Shown in pieces: positions 62,269 to 64,000 of a stretch of DNA of 64,000 nt. The notes beneath the pieces were generated by a model. The model saw nothing but the letters and a program-made list of their open reading frames with translations, was not told the DNA's origin and did not search any database. This DNA is from Aulostomus chinensis. Lineage: Eukaryota; Chordata; Actinopteri; Syngnathiformes; Aulostomidae. The DNA is taken from contig JBBMOA010000009.1 of NCBI GenBank assembly GCA_037954235.1, positions 22,439,126 to 22,503,125 on the forward strand, given 5' to 3'. Numbering within the stretch: the stretch's first letter is position 1; every line of letters begins with the position of its first letter. The position numbers and the translations under genes are program-made.

Positions 62269-63907
62269 AGAAAACTGCTGCAACCTACTTGACATGAGAC
62301 CACTGACTTTTGCATCATGGATTCAGTCTGGGGTTCAGAACCATTAAACCCTTAGTGTGAGTTGAGGGCTGAGTGTGAACCTGTGGATTTCTGTGGTCAG
62401 ATTTGATTGCTGGACTTTACGTCCGTTGATATATGTATTTTTTTTTCACACAACCATGTAAAAAAAAGAAGAAGAAGAATATCAATCTAGCACTAAACTG
62501 TTTCTCACCGACTTTCAGAAACAGCAAGCACAAGAAGGTTCGCTGATGGCGGTCGCTATCCAGGAAAGGAGGCTTCACGTCGGGGTCCACAATAGTTGGT
62601 GTTTCACTGACACACCCCAAGTGGTGATCCTGGAGCCCCTAGCCTCGGGGGTCAGAGGGCGAGCAGACAGCACCTCCAAACAGAGCACCTTAGCTCAGGA
62701 CAGGTGAGCTACGGAGGTAAACGTGTCACTGTATCTGTGTGATACTGTGGAGAGATTAATGCAGGCTACTCTAAATAGTTGAGCACAATTATGCTGACAG
62801 ATGTGCAAGAGGGAGAACATTTATTTCATTTCAATTTACAGTTTCATAAATGATGCATGAGGTTTTTGAGTACAAAGAACAGTCCGCCGATAGGCTGTGG
62901 ACATCCACTGGGACTCAACAGATGACACAAAGACAGCGAGAAGCTTTCAATGAGTGTCTGAATCACAGTGTTCTCTGCCTCAGATCAGACGCTAGCTGAT
63001 GTGGTGATTATGGGGATGATTATGTAAGTGTGTTACAAGAAGGAGAATGTGTGTATGCAAATTCATATTCAACACAAGCACCTTCTAAATGACATTGTGT
63101 ACTCAGTTATGGCATTATAAACCCCTGTAATCGTCACAGTCATCCAGATACGGCAGAACATTACAACATTTTTTCTCTGTCTTATTTGAAGGAGAAAGTG
63201 CTCATGTAGTTGGTGATGTGATCAATGTAGGGCAACATCATGATGTTTGCCTTTTTTTTTTTTTTGGGTGCTGCCAGTGAAGCTGCCAGCCTGTCTTGCC
63301 TGTGTTATGCCTGGTGCTTCCAGACAGCAGTGAAATAGAGAAGAAACAGAAAAAAAAAAAAAAAACTCAAAAGAAAAAAAACCCAAAGTGCTCGTTCGCC
63401 TGTTCCATTTCTCCAGAGGGTCTATGAAGCGAAAAAAAGAAAAGGCACTCGGCCCCACCTCGTTACACTCCAGTGCTCCACAGTATGCTCCCGCCTATGG
63501 TGGATGTAAACTGTGAATGACGAATACTAAGAGTGCTGTTCCACTGCTCACACAGGAGGCGAGCGCTTGCCAGAGAACATTTAGCCAACATGTGTTAACC
63601 CTGTAACACATTTATTTATTCTCCTGTAGTAAGAAATAAATGTGGTAAAAGAAATAAAGGGAGACTTGCTGTTAAATGACGGCTTGGAAGAACATCATCA
63701 GGTTTTGTTTTTTTCTTGCATCTCACTCCCTTCACTCCAACCTATCAATGTACTGTTTTCTATCTCGTCAGCTCGGCGACATCGTCGGCTCCTCTGACGC
63801 TTGGCCTGCGCAGCAGCCTGGAGATCCAGCTGACCAATCATCAGGCTTTAGCTATTACTTTCCAGCTGGAGTATGTCTTCTCTGCTCCGATTGGTCGAGA
63901 GGCTCGG
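15882..63907 (+). CDS. nphp4: nephrocystin-4, 5' part (8 coding exons, continues beyond the window)
   Basis: Ciliary transition-zone scaffold that partners nephrocystin-1 and RPGRIP1L; loss causes nephronophthisis in humans. Coding exons are 15882-16058, 16685-16822, 35821-35990, 36367-36431, 45392-45541, 48894-49030, 62519-62703 and 63772-63907. All are GT-AG and every junction keeps phase. The joined 386 codons follow human NPHP4 from its N-terminus to about residue 395. Shared blocks include FGRTWK, LYFHTSL, HGSPRSLFHPLL, KSHPAL with HLLPEN, PSLEKFE, ERRLHVGVHN and FQLEYVFSAP. Human NPHP4 begins close to the second ATG (15909, MANGW), so the true start may be there. The remaining roughly 1,000 residues lie to the right. 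No frame break was seen. Confidence 0.95.
16059..16684 (+). other. nphp4 intron 1
   Basis: 626 bp, GT-AG, AT-rich, with two (TA)n/(TATG)n tracts. No other content seen. Confidence 0.85.
16358..16444 (+). repeat. (TATG)n/(TA)n microsatellite
   Basis: Compound ATGT and AT repeat in nphp4 intron 1. A second pure (TA)n block lies at 16501-16525. Confidence 0.9.
16685..16822 (+). CDS. nphp4: nphp4 coding exon 2
   Basis: 46 codons, phase 0 at both ends. Encodes VTYQIRATLFD and CCFGRTWKSS, which align with the human segment ending HFFGRTWK. Confidence 0.93.
17565..17645 (+). repeat. fragment of an old dispersed repeat
   Basis: The order GGTAATGTTTTGACGGCATT, then TTTGTCTGTCAG and GATTTTGCCAAAA, resembles a degraded repeat common in fish genomes, in which a GTTTGTTTGTCAGCA-type segment is followed by AAAACTACT. 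Only the core remains. The match is from memory and weak. Confidence 0.25.
17978..18356 (-). mobile_element. full-length tRNA-headed SINE, copy 2
   Basis: Same family as copy 1, inverted. It has the (ATGG)n tail at the left end (17978-17990), the GGATAGGCTCC body, and the B box with the tRNA-like head at the right end. The duplication TACTGGGGT occurs at 17969-17977 and 18357-18365. It retains the segment replaced by CTA repeats in copy 1. Confidence 0.88.
24841..26065 (+). mobile_element. internally deleted hAT-superfamily DNA transposon
   Basis: 1,225-bp element with ends TAGAGGGGTT and CAGCTCTA (terminal TAGAG inverted). It is flanked by a perfect 8-bp duplication CTAATGTT at 24833-24840 and 26066-26073, the size expected for hAT. 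Both subterminal regions are rich in TATCG/CGATA motifs, likely transposase-binding repeats. The interior holds a broken BED-finger transposase fragment. Confidence 0.9.
25121..25745 (+). pseudogene. truncated ZBED-like hAT transposase
   Basis: The frame starts with a BED-type zinc finger (DVWQHFGF, then MCKVEVKYNGNTTNLWSHL, HPEY). The position of the first finger cysteine reads Arg. Near 25540 a one-base frameshift joins KMYRDVKT to a second frame (ASAMKSAERVAITCDSWTS). The reading then ends at about ASHLAELLT, so most of the RNaseH-like catalytic core and the C-terminal dimerisation domain are deleted. It cannot encode an active transposase. Confidence 0.85.
27971..27997 (+). repeat. (GT)n microsatellite
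   Basis: Thirteen GT units; an interrupted GT/GC tract precedes it at about 27836-27880. Confidence 0.9.
34371..34408 (+). repeat. (TG)n followed by G-run
   Basis: Fourteen TG units passing directly into about 11 G residues, in nphp4 intron 2. Confidence 0.9.
35821..35990 (+). CDS. nphp4: nphp4 coding exon 3
   Basis: 170 bp, phase 0 in, two bases out. Encodes VLYFHTSL, then VVVLELVELSPRPDGSQQAL and FTILDLFNN, matching the human block with LYFHTSL, VAVVEVV and FGILRIFSN. It follows an intron of about 19 kb. Confidence 0.93.
35991..36366 (+). other. nphp4 intron 3
   Basis: 376 bp, GTGATT donor and TACTAG acceptor; unremarkable. Confidence 0.85.
36367..36431 (+). CDS. nphp4: nphp4 coding exon 4
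   Basis: 65 bp between TACTAG acceptor and GTAAGA donor. Encodes LDLLHGSPRSLFHPLLKDP, matching human LRLYHGTPRALLHPLLQDP. Confidence 0.93.
36828..37202 (-). mobile_element. full-length tRNA-headed SINE, copy 3
   Basis: Inverted copy of the same family. It is flanked by the 13-bp duplication CATCTAGCAAGTT at 36815-36827 and 37203-37215. A B box, the AAACATGCA-type body and the GGATAGGCTCC block are present; the ATGG tail is short. Confidence 0.88.
40587..40604 (+). repeat. poly-G run (18)
   Basis: Uninterrupted G tract in nphp4 intron 4; prone to length error in assembly. Confidence 0.9.
41412..41470 (+). repeat. (CA)n microsatellite
   Basis: About 29 uninterrupted CA units. Confidence 0.95.
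45392..45541 (+). CDS. nphp4: nphp4 coding exon 5
   Basis: 150 bp. Encodes KSHPALVPMMHLLPENVLVS and IPGL, matching human [20 protein letters not shown]. Phase chooses the acceptor CAG at 45389-45391 over a nearby second CAG. Confidence 0.95.
47140..47195 (+). repeat. (GT)n-(GA)n compound microsatellite
   Basis: GT units switch to GA units at about 47167. Confidence 0.9.
47791..47842 (+). repeat. (CA)n microsatellite
   Basis: 26 CA units; a shorter CA tract follows at about 47899-47914. Confidence 0.95.
48468..48522 (+). repeat. (CA)n microsatellite
   Basis: About 27 CA units in nphp4 intron 5. Confidence 0.95.
48894..49030 (+). CDS. nphp4: nphp4 coding exon 6
   Basis: 137 bp, ends in phase 0 at ACG|GTGAGG. 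Encodes GDALLRPVLLKTLPF and SLQPSLEKFESQLLQL, matching human GDALRKPRLQK and YPSLEKFEEELLEL. Confidence 0.95.
50811..50837 (+). repeat. (TG)n microsatellite
   Basis: Thirteen TG units. Confidence 0.9.
52501..52690 (+). mobile_element. tRNA-headed SINE, second family, 3'-truncated
   Basis: Head GGTGGCACAGCTCGCTGGTA (A box-like) and a perfect B box GGTTCGATCC at about 52553-52562. The body ATGTCCAAGT, CTTGAGCAAG, AATTGCTCCTGA follows, then CCAGGGTGAACTCCGCCTCT, shared with the first family's 3' end. The terminal GGATAGG/ATGG part is missing. No clear target duplication was found. Confidence 0.75.
53754..53802 (+). repeat. (TG)n microsatellite
   Basis: About 24 TG units. Confidence 0.95.
54022..54104 (+). 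repeat. (CA)n microsatellite, left arm of an inverted pair
   Basis: About 41 pure CA units, complementary to the (TG)n tract at 54202-54261. Confidence 0.95.
54202..54261 (+). repeat. (TG)n microsatellite, right arm of an inverted pair
   Basis: 30 TG units, continuing as an imperfect GA/GT/GC purine-pyrimidine mix to about 54313. Confidence 0.95.
56022..56040 (+). promoter_or_regulatory. CTCF-like site CCACTAGAGGGCGCT
   Basis: The bases CCACTAGAGGGCGC fit the CTCF core (CCA-C/G-T/C-AG-G/A-GGGCGC) at nearly every position. It lies in nphp4 intron 6. Binding is inferred from the motif only. Confidence 0.4.
58321..58505 (+). repeat. polypurine (GA-rich) tract
   Basis: About 185 bases, overwhelmingly A and G on the plus strand, with few interruptions. 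It is low-complexity and not a unit repeat. Confidence 0.7.
58738..58758 (+). repeat. poly-C run (21)
   Basis: Uninterrupted C tract abutting the SINE fragment tail; length is likely unreliable. Confidence 0.9.
58773..58988 (-). mobile_element. second-family SINE, head-truncated
   Basis: Inverted copy. The (ATGG)n tail at 58773-58798 is followed, on the minus strand, by GGATAGG, CCAGGGTGAACCCCGCC, AATTGCTCCTGATGGCCCTG, CTTGAGCAAG and ATGTCCAAG. It ends inside the B box (TTCGATCC), so the tRNA-like head is lost. Confidence 0.78.
62238..62261 (+). repeat. poly-T run
   Basis: Uninterrupted run of about 24 T residues 257 bp upstream of nphp4 exon 7. Confidence 0.9.
62519..62703 (+). CDS. nphp4: nphp4 coding exon 7
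   Basis: 185 bp after a TTTCAG acceptor, ending in two bases before GTGAGC. Encodes QERRLHVGVHNSWCF and TPQVVILEP, matching human ERRLRVGVHN and RPQVVVLVP. Confidence 0.93.
62704..63771 (+). other. nphp4 intron 7
   Basis: 1,068 bp, GTGAGC donor and GTCAG acceptor, with T- and A-runs near 63249-63265 and 63350-63380. No other feature seen. Confidence 0.85.
63772..63907 (+). CDS. nphp4: nphp4 coding exon 8
   Basis: 136 bp ending in phase 0 at GTAAGA. Encodes SSLEIQLTNHQALAITFQLE and YVFSAP, matching human HPAFAVIFQLEYVFSSP. The next exon lies beyond the window. Confidence 0.93.
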
Positions 63908-64000
63908 GTAAGAGGGATAAACAAACACATAAATGGACCACATTTAATCCAAACTAAAGACAGCACGAGCCCGGCACAATTTTAGTGTAGAGGTTGTTAA

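Larger units (their letters stand above)
49031..62518 (+). other. nphp4 intron 6 (about 13.5 kb)
   Basis: Holds two second-family SINE copies, several long CA/TG tracts, a polypurine stretch, a C-run and a CTCF-like site. One open minus-strand frame (51666-52064) is noted in the findings. No nested gene is supported. Confidence 0.8.

Overview
This window is nuclear DNA of a ray-finned fish, probably an advanced (percomorph-type) teleost. All the genes are vertebrate orthologues split by GT-AG introns. The non-coding sequence is dense in (CA)n/(TG)n microsatellites, holds tRNA-headed SINEs of a type common in fish, and includes a decayed hAT transposon. There is no sign of prokaryotic organisation. 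Protein identities come from comparing the translations with family members I know; no database search was run.

Layout from left to right. (1) 706-1941, minus: an intact single-exon b3gnt7 (GT31 beta-1,3-N-acetylglucosaminyltransferase), with its 3' UTR running to about position 215. (2) 4305-8841, plus: four exons of the C1orf174 (UPF0688) homologue, a small, probably nuclear basic/acidic protein, transcribed divergently from b3gnt7. (3) 9770-11971: spacer with one unidentified ORF and a SINE carrying a (CTA)n expansion. (4) 12027-14983, minus: seven exons of dffb (CAD/DFF40, the caspase-activated DNase), convergent with C1orf174 and retaining all the expected catalytic and zinc residues. 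(5) From 15882 to the right edge, plus: the first eight coding exons of nphp4 (nephrocystin-4), divergent from dffb and occupying three quarters of the window. Its introns 2, 4 and 6 are about 19, 9 and 13.5 kb long, and they hold most of the repeats. The gene runs off the right end.

Every exon junction in the three multi-exon genes was worked out by hand. All keep GT-AG borders and reading phase, so the models are mutually consistent. The nphp4 part encodes 386 codons (377 from the better-aligned internal ATG), about the N-terminal quarter of the protein.

The genes do not form a pathway. dffb acts in apoptotic DNA cleavage, nphp4 in the ciliary transition zone, b3gnt7 in Golgi glycan extension, and C1orf174 is uncharacterised. 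The convergent C1orf174/dffb pair matches the human 1p36.3 arrangement as I recall it. The dffb/nphp4 and b3gnt7/C1orf174 neighbourhoods do not, so they mark rearrangement junctions. The clearest mobile-element results are three SINE copies with 9-13 bp target duplications and a 1.2 kb hAT derivative with a perfect 8 bp duplication. I found no convincing new multi-gene system. The best loose ends are the unidentified minus-strand ORF at 10003-10221, an upstream ORF in the nphp4 leader, and a long (CA)n/(TG)n inverted pair at 54.0-54.3 kb.
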